A stretch of DNA of 64,000 bases from Bathynomus jamesi (lineage: Eukaryota > Arthropoda > Malacostraca > Isopoda > Cirolanidae): NCBI GenBank assembly GCA_023014485.1, contig JAJOZX010012026.1, positions 1 to 64,000 on the forward strand, given 5' to 3'. The notes beneath the pieces were generated by a model that saw nothing but the letters and a program-made list of their open reading frames with translations, was not told the DNA's origin and searched no databases. The position numbers were made by a program, and so were the translations under genes. Positions 21,240 through 33,404 of this stretch are shown one piece after another; the first letter of the stretch is position 1; each line of letters starts with the position of its first letter.

Positions 21240-24200
21240 TGACTTCTACAAGGAAAACAGTTGCTAAAGTACTTGGTGATGTACGTTTTATGCCAGCAGA
21301 ACAGTTTCCTTTACGGAAATTGCCTACGTTGAAGCAAGTTATTGAAAGGTGTTTGTGTTTCGGAGACTATAAAACAGATGCTGTACTGAGAGCTACTTCT
21401 GAGGAATTGCATAAATTGGGTCACATATAATGTTTATCCAATATCAGTAAATGCCATACAGAGCCAACTGAAAACCCAAATAAAGGAATTCAACCGCCTT
21501 CTGAAGTATGACAAAAAGAAAAGGGGACCTAAATATCATCAAGATCTGGATGATTTTCTGAAAACTGTAAACGTTTTATTTGACATATATCAACATGATC
21601 ACAAACTGTTGGCAGATACAGAGAAAAAGCACTTACTAAATATGACTGAATCTGATTACCAGTTTTATGAGGTAGGTCTGTTGATTGAATTTCAAGTTGT
21701 AAATTAGGGCCTATTAATTAATATTAATTAATTATCAATTATTAATATTATCAATTATTAATAATTTGCTACAATTTTTAAAGTGCATTTAATAAGTTAG
21801 TAATATCAATAATACACTATTAATGATGTTAATGATAAGTAATATTTTAGTATTTTCTCATTTTCGTAAGAATTTCAATTTACATATAGAGACCCATAGA
21901 TAAAAGATACATTATAGTGTAATGAAATATAATCACTTTGTAGGACCAGAAAACAACTAGGCATGGTTACTGTACCCTCAAAGAAGTCCCAGAAACAGCC
22001 ACTGACTTAAAATTCAAATCACGGGTTATTCAATCTCAAAAAGCAAAAGAATCAGTTCCTCCTCCTCATCCTCCTGAACCTATGGACATTCCTGAGTTGA
22101 CAGATAGCGACAGTTGTAATGATTCATTTGATGCAGACTATGTTCCAGAAGTCTCAACATTACAGAACAGAACTAGATTACGCTCATTAGCTGAAGCATG
22201 TGACAGGTATAGTACTGAAAGATAAATCTTTTAATACAGCTTAAAGTGAAATCATTGTGACTAAGAGATTAAGATTACCAATAAATTATTCATTGACAAT
22301 AGATATGTAAATCTACTTTAAATATCCTAACAGATATCAAGTAAGTGATAGAGCAGGAGCGGCTATTGGTTCTGCTACATTGGTGGACTTTGGAGTAATC
22401 ACCCCAGATAACATACAAAATGTTATTGATAAGTATGTTTTTAATCACTCTAGATATTACATTTCTTAGCTTCTGCTACAAGTTCTAAATCACCAGATTT
22501 ACTATTATTTTTAATTAGCGTCAAAATTTCTATTTTGTATTTATATTAATTAGTTTCAAACAGGATACTGACATTTGTATTTTGTATATTTGTATAATGC
22601 TAATGCAGTAATGCATGGCCAATATTTTTGAAATACTTTTCAGAAACAAGTTGAGAAGGGAGAGAGCTAAATTGAGAGCTGAAAGGAAGAAGGAAGAAGA
22701 AGTGATATTTGAAAAAGTGACTGGCATTGGGCTTTGATGGTAGAAAGGATGCTACACTTGCTGTTAACAAAGCAAATGAAAAGTATTATACATCCACAAT
22801 CCTAGAGGAACATTATGTCATTACTGGAGAGCCAGGTAAATGGAAATGATTGTCATACAGTTATAGGCGTTATGCTGTTATATTACTGTACTATAAAGTA
22901 ATATTTCAATTACTTAAAAAATTTTCTTTTTAAATTTGTGACAACTGTCCAGTTAACTTTATTCCTTCCTTTTTCATTTTTATTTAATTGTAAAATTAAT
23001 TACATTTATTTTCAGATGATTTCTACCTCGACCATTTTACCCCGGAGTGGCAAAGGCATTGACATTGCTCATGGCATTTATAAGATCATTAAAGGGACAG
23101 AACTTGAGGCCAAATTAAACTTAGTTAAAGCAGATGGGACAAATACTAACACAGGACATATGCATGGGTCAATCAGATATTTGGAAATGTTTTTAGGGCA
23201 ACCTCTTCAGTGGGATATTTGTCTTCTGCATCTAAATGAATTGCCACTTAGACACATCTTCATAACTTTAGATGGGACAACAAAAAGTCCAGACAAATTT
23301 TCTGGCCCTATTGGTTCTCAGCTCAATGGGGATGTGTCAGAATGGAATGTTGTGGACTTCAAATCTATACCTTATCCTGCATTTGTGCTTCTACCAAATG
23401 AGGTGGTCAATAATTTATCAACAGACCAATACTATAGATACTGCATCTGCTGGGCAATTATTACTGGTGAAATGGATGAAGACCTTGCACTCTTAGAAGT
23501 TGGCCTGCTAAATCACTCTCGATGGCTCACCTTAGCCTGTAGAATTCTTCGCTTTTATGTTTCACAAAAAAGACCTAGTAAGAACCTCAAAATCATAGTA
23601 GAATTCATCATCAAAGTATACTTTCACAGTTGGTTCAATATCAAGGCTAATAAGAGGCTAAGTGATGGGTCAAGAAACCTATTCAATATGATCCAAAGAG
23701 TAAATAAATTCCCTGACAGGAAAATTAGAGAAATTTGTTATGACGTATTAAACAATAACAGCTATTTTGCTCATGGTGAAAATATTTTAGTTGGAATGCT
23801 GGCTGATGAAGATGAAGAGGTGAGGAGGTGTGCTGTCAATAAAGTTGTGTGTCTGAGGGGAGTTATAGAGGATTTTCATGATGAATCTGGTAGTAGCAAT
23901 GATTTTGCAGGTGGAATAATTGAAAGTGATGATGAGAATGAAGAGGATCATGAAGGTGGTACTGATGAATATCCTGCTATAGATGAGAATGTTAGGGTCT
24001 TTAGAAAGCCAATCATCAATTTCAAAGCTTCCGCATACTACAAGCTGTCTGCTATGTCCCAATGGGAAACTGTTCCACCTGTATTAAAAGAATTCAGTAA
24101 TGATGAACTGCGTGATATCATTAATACCGCATTGAAACTGGATCACGAGTGCCACAGTCAGAATGTTGAAAAGCACATCAAGCTTGTCACTGAAGCATCC

Positions 24201-24305
24201 TTGGCTGTTGTAGGTCATGAGCGTAGAGATGGTCTTATTAGAAACAAAATTAGATCACGTAAATTAATGAAAGATTTTGTGTCTAAAAAATATTTTAAGT
24301 TCTAG
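21240..24305 (+). pseudogene. Long-TIR transposase, copy 1 (five exons, decayed)
   Basis: Same gene as at 34018-37070. Inferred exons: 21240-21671, 21944-22206, 22334-22432, 22644-22835 and 23016-24305, each bounded by GT...AG and in agreement with copy 2. The start is 'MTSTRKTVAKVLGDVRF'. The last exon carries 'VKADGTNTNTGHMHGSIRYL', 'LQWDICLLHLNELPLRHIF', 'LLNHSRWLTLACRILRFYV' and 'VKYFHSWFN'-type 'KVYFHSWFNIKANKRL', then an acidic stretch and 'VTEASLAVVGHERRDGLI'. Lesions: a base loss near 21418, an extra G near 22730, and the frameshift at about 23044 shared with copy 2. I believe this is a DDE-type transposase of a family common in arthropods, but I cannot name the superfamily. Confidence 0.75.
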
Positions 24306-24844
24306 ATTATTATTTATCATGCTAAAATATGACAAAATGACAATTTGTTAATTGTATAATTTAATGTTTGGCATTTTGGAATGTCAAAAAGCATTTTCAA
24401 TGAATTTAAAATGGCTGATTTTGATTGATTTTCATTGCTGATTGAAAACCACTAATACATGTCAATTTGCAGCTTGAGAATGTTTTATTGTGTTGACATT
24501 CAGTTGAAAGGGGGTCTATGGGCCCAAAAAATTAGTTTTTCTAAAATAACTCAAAAACTAAAGGTTTTATGAAAAAATACCACTCTTAATAATTTGTTCT
24601 AAATCAAATTCTGCATCTTTTGGTATGCAAACCATCTCTCTAGCATGTTCAGAAGAGATATTGCCATTTTCCTGATTTTGCTATTGCAGCATTAGATGTT
24701 TTTACAAAAACGGGTGGTGGCCAGACACACGTTGGTGGCCACCAATTATTTTTTTTCAGGAATCTTATTTTTATATCAAAAGCCAACTGTTAGTCACTCT
24801 GATAAATTAAAATCAAACAAAAATTATAGTTTCAGCCCGGCCTA

Positions 24845-25324
24845 TTATAGGGGAACCCATGGGGAATCAGCAGTTATGGGTGAGAGGGGGAAAGGAGGAG
24901 ACCTAACCTAACCCATGAGGAATCGGGGGTTTGGGAGGGGGGGACCTAACCTAATCTGCATCATCATTATTATAAATATCTTGAATGGTTTGGAAGTATG
25001 TCGGAGCACACACTTTGCAAGCCATTTTCAGATTCAAACTGATTTGAAATAGGCACAAGGCATTGTGAGTGATGCATGGGTGGAGAGGGTGGTGCACTAT
25101 TGGTCAGTTTTAAAATGTGCATGGTGAATGGCCAACTGCGGCATGATGTCATTGCCATCACATCATTGTCATCTTTTCTTTAATATTTCATCAAATTTTA
25201 TATTCGTCATTTCTTCCAAAAAAATTACTTTCCAAGAATGGAGAAAGATAGTTGAACGCATATCAAAAGTGAAAGGGACATTAAAACAAATATTAACCAA
25301 AACCAAAAATTATCACCAAACTCG
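24845..25324. other. No gene recognised
   Basis: Contains two 'acctaacctaa' runs near 24901 and 24949 amid G-rich sequence. No recognised gene or element end. Confidence 0.4.
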
Positions 25325-25790
25325 GTGATACCCCTTAGCTGCATAATTACCAAAACTTTTGCAAGACCACATCTTGAATATGCAGTTCAGGCCTGGTCAC
25401 CCTACCTAAAGAAAGACATCATTGAACTAGAAAATATACAGAGAAGAGCACCTAAACTAGTCCCAGAACTAAAGAATTTAACTTATGAGGAAAGACTAAA
25501 GGAACTGAAACTTACCACACTGGAAGAAAGAAGCTCAAGAGGAGATAAGAGACTTTCAAGATCATCATAGGAATTGAAGACATCCCAGCAAGTAATTTAT
25601 TTACAATGAATCTAAGAAATGAAAGCAAAATCTACAAGAAACAGTAATAAAAACATTGGAAAACATTTCTTCACACAAAGAGTGATTAATACTTGGAATA
25701 TGATCAATTTTGATATTATCCTGAATGTGAACACAACAAATTCTTTTAAGAATAATTATGATAAATACATAAAACAAATTGGCAAATAAA
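25325..25790 (+). pseudogene. CR1-type LINE, C-terminal end of reverse transcriptase
   Basis: The plus strand reads '[20 protein letters not shown]', '[20 protein letters not shown]' and '[13 protein letters not shown]', then in a shifted frame '[17 protein letters not shown]'. These are the thumb and C-terminal motifs of CR1-type reverse transcriptases. It ends before the 3' repeat at 25869. Frameshifted and 5' truncated. Confidence 0.85.
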
Positions 25791-25868
25791 ATAGAAATGA
25801 TAATTTAAATAACTTGAATGTACGCAGAGGCGAGCAAAAAGCACTAATAAGTGCATAACTTTAACTCA

Positions 25869-26020
25869 CTTAAGAACATAAGAAATTTTTATAATGGGCA
25901 CACTAGGGTCCACTTCGGCCCATCGAGGTGGCTCCACTATGTAAAAACTGCCTGTACATTGGCAACAACCAATTTTTACAAAACTAATTAATTATCAATT
26001 TAAAACTAATTAATTATCAA
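25869..26020 (+). repeat. CR1-type 3' repeat, copy a
   Basis: Starts 'taagaacataagaaattttt' and has 'ggcccatcgaggtggctcc'. A close copy is at 26674-26813. Position after the LINE end suggests it is a LINE 3' end or a SINE that shares it. Confidence 0.65.
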
Positions 26021-26054
26021 TATTGGGTGATTATTACTGGTAAGTTTAACTGCT

Positions 26055-26483
26055 AAGTCCATTTGGATTTTAGTAAGGCATTTGACAAGGCTCCACATAG
26101 GAGACTTCTATATAAATTAAAAGCTTATGCGATATTGGGTCAGTTATTAATTGGGTAGAAAACTGGTTAGAAGAGAAGGTAGGAGGAGGAGTAGGAGTAC
26201 CCTAGGTTATAAAATTTCTAAATTTGCTGATGATACAAAAGTAGTTGCCCCAGTTACAAATATAGAAAATTCTTATAAACTGCAAAAGGATCTTGATAGA
26301 TTAGTTGCTTGGGCAGGCTAGTAAATGGCAGATGGAATTCAATGTTCAAAAATGCAAAGTCATGCATTTTGGTAGAAATAATGAAAACTTTAGTTATGAG
26401 ATGCAAGGGAAATGGTTGGAGGATGTTCGACAGGAAAGGGATCTTGGCATTATAGTTAGTAGTGATCTCAGCATGCCTAAAGC
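26055..26483 (+). pseudogene. CR1-type LINE reverse transcriptase, middle fragment
   Basis: The plus strand holds 'HLDFSKAFDKAPHRRLLYKL', 'KISKFADDTKVVAPV' (the catalytic FADD), and 'MEFNVQKCKVMHFGRNNENF' with 'ERDLGIIVSSDLSM'. An internal deletion near 26185 removes the region between the two blocks. It stops at 'DLSMPKA', where a different repeat begins. Confidence 0.85.
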
Positions 26484-26673
26484 AAAAGCACCCCTGTGTA
26501 ATTTCTTTATTTATGGTCAGATTTTTAGGAAATTTTCAATATAGAGTTTTCAAATACTGAGAAACAGGGAAAAAAAAATTTTAATTTTTTTCTAAAAATG
26601 GTTTTACAGTTAACCTAACTAGGCCTTCAATGTTATTCCAATGTCCACCATTGAAGGCTTGGATAGGTCAACT
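26484..26673. repeat. Repeat interrupting CR1, with hairpin 26604-26671
   Basis: Begins 'taaagcaaaagcacccctgt'. The inverse of this end occurs at about 41010-41064, where it also abuts CR1 sequence, so it looks like one end of a MITE-like element. It also contains a hairpin with arms 'cagttaacctaactaggcct' and its complement. Confidence 0.55.
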
Positions 26674-26813
26674 GTAAGAACATAAGAAATTTTTATAGTG
26701 GGCATACTAGGGGCCACTTTGGCCCATTGAGGTGGCTCAACTATGTAAAAACTGCCTGTACATTGACAACCACCAATTTTTATAAAACTATTTAATTATC
26801 AATTTAAAACTAG
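26674..26813 (+). repeat. CR1-type 3' repeat, copy b
   Basis: Second copy of 25869-26020, about 90% identical by eye, with 'ggcccattgaggtggctcaa'. Confidence 0.65.
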
Positions 26814-27394
26814 AGATAGACACTCTGGATCCAGAGGATCAAAGTCATAATAGGCTACTATCCATAAATATGTTATATACACTTCATATCTATTTATAAC
26901 TGACATGCAAATATATCAGATCCAAAGAATCCAGTCAATTTCATTATGGTACCCATCAATACCAGTACCTTGCCAACCAAAAATAAGTCACGGTCCATAT
27001 CAATTGCGGACCAAGTCACAATTTACAACCATATAATACATTACAATATATATACTTAGGAAGAAAAGTGTAGGTGTGGCTGTAAAGACTGTACATTAAT
27101 GTAGAAATGTGTGTGTGTGTGCACCCATTTTGGGTCTCCCATTTAAAGGTGTTTGTGGGGCAAGTGAAGATCATAAGTTTTTCAATACCTCACAGTACTA
27201 TGGGGAGCACCACTCAGCAGAGGAATCTCTTTAAATGGGGTGTGTAAGGACAGAGAGTATCCCCTAACCCAAGATGCTGCCTCCCTATATCCCACAACAC
27301 TTGTGTTGAGCTGTGGGATTTATCACCTAAATGCACATAATATATATGAAATAAACTAGTACCATTCATGCAATAAAAATAGGCTTAGACACTA
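26814..27394 (-). other. Probable 3' untranslated region of minus-strand CR1
   Basis: Lies directly after the stop of the CR1 frame that ends at 27395 on the minus strand. It has a short (GT)n run near 27110 and no coding similarity. The assignment rests on position only. Confidence 0.4.
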
Positions 27395-27646
27395 TCACCA
27401 GATGTCCCTTGCAGACATCAAACTATCCAACCTTCTTTTGAAAGAATCAAGTGTATCTGAAGTCACCACTTCTTCTGTCAGACTGTTCCAAAACTTAATT
27501 ACTCTGTTTGTAAAACTATGTTTTCTTAAATTTGTTCTACATCTTGGCTTAAATAATTTCATACTATGACCTCTAGTCTGGTTATTGTGATCTTTAATGA
27601 AAAGAGAATCAAAATCTATCTTATCCAACCCTTTTATCATTTTATA
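27395..27646 (-). pseudogene. CR1 LINE C-terminus, left part of split element
   Basis: The minus strand reads 'VYKMIKGLDKIDFDSLF', 'TRGHSMKLFKPRC' and 'FTNRVIKFWNSLTEEVV', the conserved C-terminal end of CR1-type reverse transcriptases. The preceding residues ('RLRGDMIEVY') are at 39053-39070, on the other side of the BEL element. The two halves share the codons for V-Y at the break, so BEL inserted into this LINE. Confidence 0.88.
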
Positions 27647-27651
27647 CACCT

Positions 27652-28199
27652 GTGGAAAATTTGGGAGTACCGAAATGGAAGACCCACCTAATCTTGGATA
27701 AGCCATATTGACATTAAAATAAATAATAACAATAAAAAATAACTCAGGAGGAGAACATGAACTCTTGCTGAGAAAAATTAAAGAGACACCAACGAAGAAA
27801 CAAATATGGGATGAAAAGAAAAAAAGATCCCATAGCTACAAATAGCAACACGGTTTTGGGAAGAAGAAGAAAAAGATCGGCATAAGCTGAATAAGCAGAA
27901 TAATAGGGAGGACGAAAAAATAAGATGAGGAAGCCGGAATAAAAATGTTCATTATTGGTGTCAAGAAATAAAAAACATATATTAGTTTCAAGGTAAGAAG
28001 TTCATAAATTTCCCTTCGGTTATTAAATTTAGGTTAAATAAGCTGACATTTCGGCTGTAATTGTTTAACAAAAGAGTATGGAAGTCCTGTTTATGGACAA
28101 ATAGTTAGGCTGGTTCATCTTTGGCCTAGGTCTTCCATCTCCAACGTAGCCTAGGTTGTGTTTAGGCTAATCTGGTTGGAGCAGGACCTATTTTTTCCA
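27652..28199 (+). repeat. 5' LTR of BEL
   Basis: Direct repeat of 38509-39047. The end is uncertain by a few bases because both copies continue 'ccatat'. 'TGGTGGCCCGTGTGGGG' follows at about 28210 and may be the primer-binding site. Confidence 0.85.
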
Positions 28200-28630
28200 T
28201 ATCTAGAATGGTGGCCCGTGTGGGGAAGGGTTATTTGCTGTGAAAACCTTAACCTTGAATAAAATAAAAAAAATTAAATTAAATTAAAACAAACAAAAAA
28301 AAAAAAAAATTACGCCTTATCAAACATTTTGACATCTGAACAGAATTTATTCCATGTTTGGCTTTTTCAAATATTTACTACATATAAATAATAATAAATT
28401 ACGAAGCCCTAACTAAAAATAAAAATAAGAAATAATTCAAATGCTTCAAAACTTATCATTTGGTCATAAATGTGGTAAAATTCTAGAATAAGGATAATCC
28501 GAAGCCTAGCCTATTTAACCAAAATAAAGCTTAACTATTGTATACATAATATAAAATAAAGCTTATTTATAGAGTTGAAAGGGTTTTAGGATTTTGGGGA
28601 CTTATTTTGGAAAAATAAAATAAACAAAAT

Positions 28631-29960
28631 ATGGCTGAATGTGAAGCAATTGAGGCAAAGATTAAATCATTAAAAAGGAAGAGATCAGCAAGGAAGGGTC
28701 ATTACCAGGCTTTTAACTAGCTTTAATAGCAAAGAAAATCCAAATAAAAGGGATTATGATACTATTTTGGGTGGTTTAAATAGAATTAAACAGGAAATAA
28801 TAATTATAGACGAGGAAACTGTTCAGAAACTGATGGGTTAAATGTTGGTGAAGAGACATATACAGCACTTTTGTGTGAACAAGAACAGAATATTTTGAAA
28901 TAGATTCTCACATAAATGAATTATATGCTGCTTTAGATAATCTACCAAATAATTTAGAGGCTACAAATCAAAGTTTGATTGAGGCCTTCAGAAATGTATC
29001 CATTTCTAATGATGACAATAAACAACTAAAAGCCAAGTTACCAACATTACAAGTACCAATATTTGAGGGTGATCGAACAAAATTTCAGTCTTTTCTGGAA
29101 AAATTTGATAGTTTAATTGGCAACAAAGATTATATATCTGATGTTGACAAATTCAGTTATCTGCTTAATTATTTAAAGGGCCCAGCCCTAAAACTGGTTG
29201 ATGCCTTACCGGCAATAGGCAGTTGTATAAAATAGCTCTCAAATTACTAGAAAGAAATTTCCTAAATGAAAAGAAATAGTAAATGATTTAGCAATAAAAT
29301 TAAAAAATATAAAACCAGCCAAGGATAACCATCAGGATCTGTACAATTTCTATTGTGAAATTGAATGCATGTTAGGTCATCTACAAAATAATGACACAGT
29401 CTAGAGAAATCAGCATGGTTTATCCAAGCCATAATATTTGATTGTTTACCTACCCAAATTAGGGATATTTTCCAAAGAATAATGGGAAATACATACCCTA
29501 CCCTTGGTGAAATAAGGAATGAATTTCCAAATGTTTTGTCAATGTACAAATCTTCAAAGATTGATTCACAAATACACCAAACAAAGAAAATTCAAACAAA
29601 ACCAAAGCCACAACTGCAACAACAAAAAGACAAATCAGAACAAAAAGTGATAGGTCTAACTCCTACACTACAAATTTTAATGTTACGACAGAATTTGTAC
29701 GTAAGTGTAAATTTTGCTCGGCTGATGATCACAATAGCACACGATGTACTAAATATGTAGACTTAGAATCCCGGATAAACAGGTGTTCTCAGTTAAACCT
29801 TTGTACTAAATGCACAGCTGCAGGACATACTAACAAAGACTGCAAAACAAAAATAAGATTCAAATGTGTTAATTGTGGAAGTTTAAATCATGTCTCTTGT
29901 CTTTGTGATTCATTTAAAAATTCAAATAAACAAAACCAAAGAAAAATGAAAAAACATTTA
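28631..29960 (+). pseudogene. BEL gag with zinc knuckles
   Basis: Starts at ATG 28631 ('MAECEAIEAKIKSLKRK'). A conserved BEL gag block at 28975-29235 has 'LPTLQVPIFEGDRTKFQSFL' and 'KFSYLLNYLKGPALKLVDAL'. Three cysteine-rich knuckle-like motifs lie at about 29710-29915 ('CKFCSADDHNSTRC', 'CTKCTAAGHTNKDC', 'CVNCGSLNHVSCLC'). Frameshifts and stops near 28850, 29230 and 29400 break it. Confidence 0.8.
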
Positions 29961-32900
29961 ATGGACATATATCAATAAATAATGTCAATAAAAATTCTAG
30001 TGTACGCCTACCTACAATAACCTTGGATTTAAAAAATAAAAAGGTGGGACAACTTATAAGATGTCTAATAGATTCTTGTTCCCAACAAACATTTGTAGAT
30101 CAATCATTAGTTAATCAATTAGGCCTACAAACTCATAAAAATGAACAAGAATTGTGTATAACATCATTTGTCAAAGAAAATGAACAGAAAGAAAATATAG
30201 TACAGTCAATTTAGATCTGGATATACCCACAGAGAATAAAACAACAAACATAGAAGCAGTAGTCATTGAACAAGTTGGTCAACAAAAATTTAAAATACCA
30301 AATTTAAAACAAGTAATACAACAACTTAAAAAGCAATATAAAATTGCAGATAGAAATTTAAATGATGATACAATAGATAATGTTCAAATGTTAATTGGAG
30401 CTGATTATATTCACTTAATTCAGAAGGGCATAGTCAGAATAGGAGATGGGATGGCTCTAGATACTCACTGGGGTATAGCTCCACTGGGACACATAGATAA
30501 ATATAAAATAACAATGAAAAATAAAAATATATGACTAACAAACTTGCCCTATTATGACAAGGTCTTACACAACTCAAATAATGACATAAATACTGAAATA
30601 TTAAATAAATCATTAACAACTGAAGAATTAGATAAAGGTGTACAACAGCTCTGGCTATTAGAGTCATTGGGGGTGCAGGATGGTGATCATACAGATGAGA
30701 AAATTTTGAAAATACCATCATGTATGAAAATGGCCATTATTCAATTGAACTACCTTGGAAGATCAATAGTCCAAAATTAAATGATAATCTAAAGGTAGCT
30801 AAAGGTCATCTCTATAATTTGATGAAAAGATTAAAAAATGACAATAGAATTAAAATGTATGATGATGTTTTCAAGGACCAGTTAGAAAAAGGCTTCATTG
30901 AAGAAGTTAAAGATCACCCCTTTAAAAAAGACAACTGCCATTATCTTACTCACACAGGAGTCTATAGAAAGGATGCACCCACAACAAAACTTAGAGTTGT
31001 GTATAACTGTAGTCTTAAAGATGGCAATAAGCATAGCTTGAATGACTGTCTCATAGAGGGGCCTAATCTTATTTCAGACCTTATAAAAATCCTTCTAAGA
31101 TTTAGATTAGATGACTATGCAGTTCAAAGTGATATAAGCAAAGCTTTTTTGAGAATTCATCTGAAAAATAACTATGACAAAGATCAACTAAGATTCTTGT
31201 GGTTTAATGATCCATATGACTTAAATAAAGGGTTTAAAACATTTAAATTTAAGTTTTGTTTGGAGCAAATGCAAGTCCTAGTTTACTGGCTTTAACCATC
31301 AAACATCACTTAAATTTGTATGATGAAAATGATTTAACTGTTCAGTTCTTGAAAGATCACTTCTATGTAGATAACCTTGTAGGATCAACCAAAACAGAGT
31401 CAGAATTAAATGAAGTTTACATAAAAGCAGATAAAATAATGAAAGAAGGTAATTTTGAATTAAGAGAGTGGATCACAAATAATGAGAGACTAAATCAAAA
31501 AATAAAATCAGAAGACAAAGGATTGACAGAACCAACAAACAGGGTGAAAACATTAGGTATGATCTGGGATTTGAACTCAGATTCTAAAGTTCATGACTCA
31601 CTCTGCACAAAAGGCTACACCTTAGATACAACAGCTAACACAAAAAGAAAGATCTTATCCGAAAGTTCAAAAATATTTGATCCTATGGGTTTACTCCTTC
31701 CTTCTACTATCAGATCCAGGGTTCTTTTACAAGAATTTGGAAACAGAAAGTAGACTGGGATGATCCTATAACCAATAAACAACAAGATAGCTGGAAAGGT
31801 TAGCTAAAGATCTCAATAAACTACAAAACATAAATATTCCCAGAGTTTGTGGACACAGAGATACACCTCAAACCTTGCATGTATTTGGTGATGCCAGTGA
31901 AAAGGTGTATGGCTGTTGCGCTTACCTTGTAGGTGAGGATGGCAGCCATTTGATCTATGCCAAGGGGAAAGTAACACCCTTAAAACAAAAGAAAACTATT
32001 CCTCAGCTTGAACTACTTGCAGGTTATCTAGCTGTAAAAATAACAGTATTTCTCCATGAAGTCTATGATGTAAACATCACAACTACATATATTTGGCTTG
32101 ACAGTCAAATCTGCTTGGCATGGATCAACTCTGATGAGTTAAACTCAAAAAACATCTTTGTCCGTAACAGATTAAGAGACATTAAAGAAGCTAGACAAAA
32201 TTTGGACATAACCTTCAGATACATTCCAACAAAACAAAATCCTGCAGACTTTTACAAGAGGATTATCCTGTAAATTACTAAAATCCAACAAAAATTGGTT
32301 TCATGGACCTGAATTCATTCAGGATGAAACAATGTGGCCAGCAGAACAAATTAATGTAAAACTTAACATGATAACCACAAATAAAGTTGAGCCACTATTA
32401 GATTATAACAATTATTCTGACTTTGGCAAACTTGTAAGGGTAACATCTTACTGTCTCAGATTCATTCACAACTGTTTAAAGAAAATAAATAAACAAAGAA
32501 ATAATGATAATGAAATGTATACAAGTCTAGCTACCAAATATTGGATTAACCACATACAACAAACAGAATACAAAAATGAAATAGATTTTCTAACAATTGG
32601 TAAACAAATGAACAAAGTACCCTCTGTGGTAATAAACTTGAATCTTTACATTGACAAAGATGGCTTATTAAGATGTAAGGGTAGATTAAACAAATCACAA
32701 AACAATAACAGTAAACAACCCCTTCTTCTTCCTAGGTTCCATCATATTACAACCCTAATTATTAGAGAGAAACACAATGAACTTTATCACATGGGTGTTC
32801 CACAAACATTAAATGCCATTAGAAAGTTGTATTGGATACCCAAAGGCAGAATGACTGTGAAGACAGTTTTGAATAACTGTGTCACCTGCAAAAGGATTCA

Positions 32901-33404
32901 TTCCAGATCTTTCAGGAAGACCAATCCTCCTGATTTGCCAACAGAGAGAGTCACCTTTAATAGGCCTTTTGAAACAGTTGGCATAGACTATACAGGAAGT
33001 TTGACTGTTGGTCTTGGAACAACAGAACAAAAAATGTACATCATACTTTACACATGTTCATCTTCTAGAGCAGTCAGCTTAGACATAGTGAGTGATCTCT
33101 CCGCAGAATCATTTGTCTATAGCTTTATAAGATTTTGTGCTAAGCATTCTGTACCCAAAATTGTTTGGACAGATAATGCAACTATTTCAAGGCTGGTGAA
33201 AACCAAATAAATGACATATTACAAAATATCTACAAAATAACAAAATAAAATGGAAATACATCCCTGTTGCATCACCATCGTATGGAGCAATCTGGGAAAG
33301 GAATATCCAAACAATAAAGAATTGCCTAAAGAAATCAATAGGTAAAAAACAAATTGAATTCTTTGAACTTCTCACTCTCATTAATGAAATTGAGAATGTT
33401 GTAA
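29960..33404 (+). pseudogene. BEL pol: protease, RT, RNase H, integrase N-part
   Basis: Protease at about 30023-30214 with 'LIRCLIDSCSQQTFVD', where Asp-Ser-Cys stands in place of the common DSG/DTG. RT at 30720-31753 with 'AVQSDISKAFLRIHL' and 'FYVDNLVGSTKT' as the catalytic motif. RNase H at 31875-32273 ('TLHVFGDASEKVYGCCAY', 'WLDSQICLAWI'). Integrase from about 32640: 'HNELYHMGVPQTLNAIRKLY', 'CVTCKRIHSRSF', then D residues in 'VGIDYTGSL' and 'VWTDNAT', and 'YGAIWERNIQ' with the catalytic Glu near 33290. Several single-base shifts separate the blocks. It is cut at 33404 by a DNA transposon; the rest is at 37607-38292. Confidence 0.9.

Larger units (their letters stand above)
15653..24844 (+). 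mobile_element. Long-TIR DNA transposon, copy 1 (contains gypsy)
   Basis: Starts TAGGCTGGGCTGAAACTC and ends GTTTCAGCCCGGCCTA. The terminal inverted repeats are ~330 bp (about 15653-15990 and 24500-24844) and share 'taaaaataagattcctgaaa' and 'ttagtttttgagttatttta'. Without the gypsy at 16128-21101 it is ~4.2 kb, the size of copy 2 at 33405-37606. Flanking 'ttatagg' occurs at 15641-15647 and 24845-24851, with five extra bases before the left end. It carries one transposase gene on the plus strand. Confidence 0.85.
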
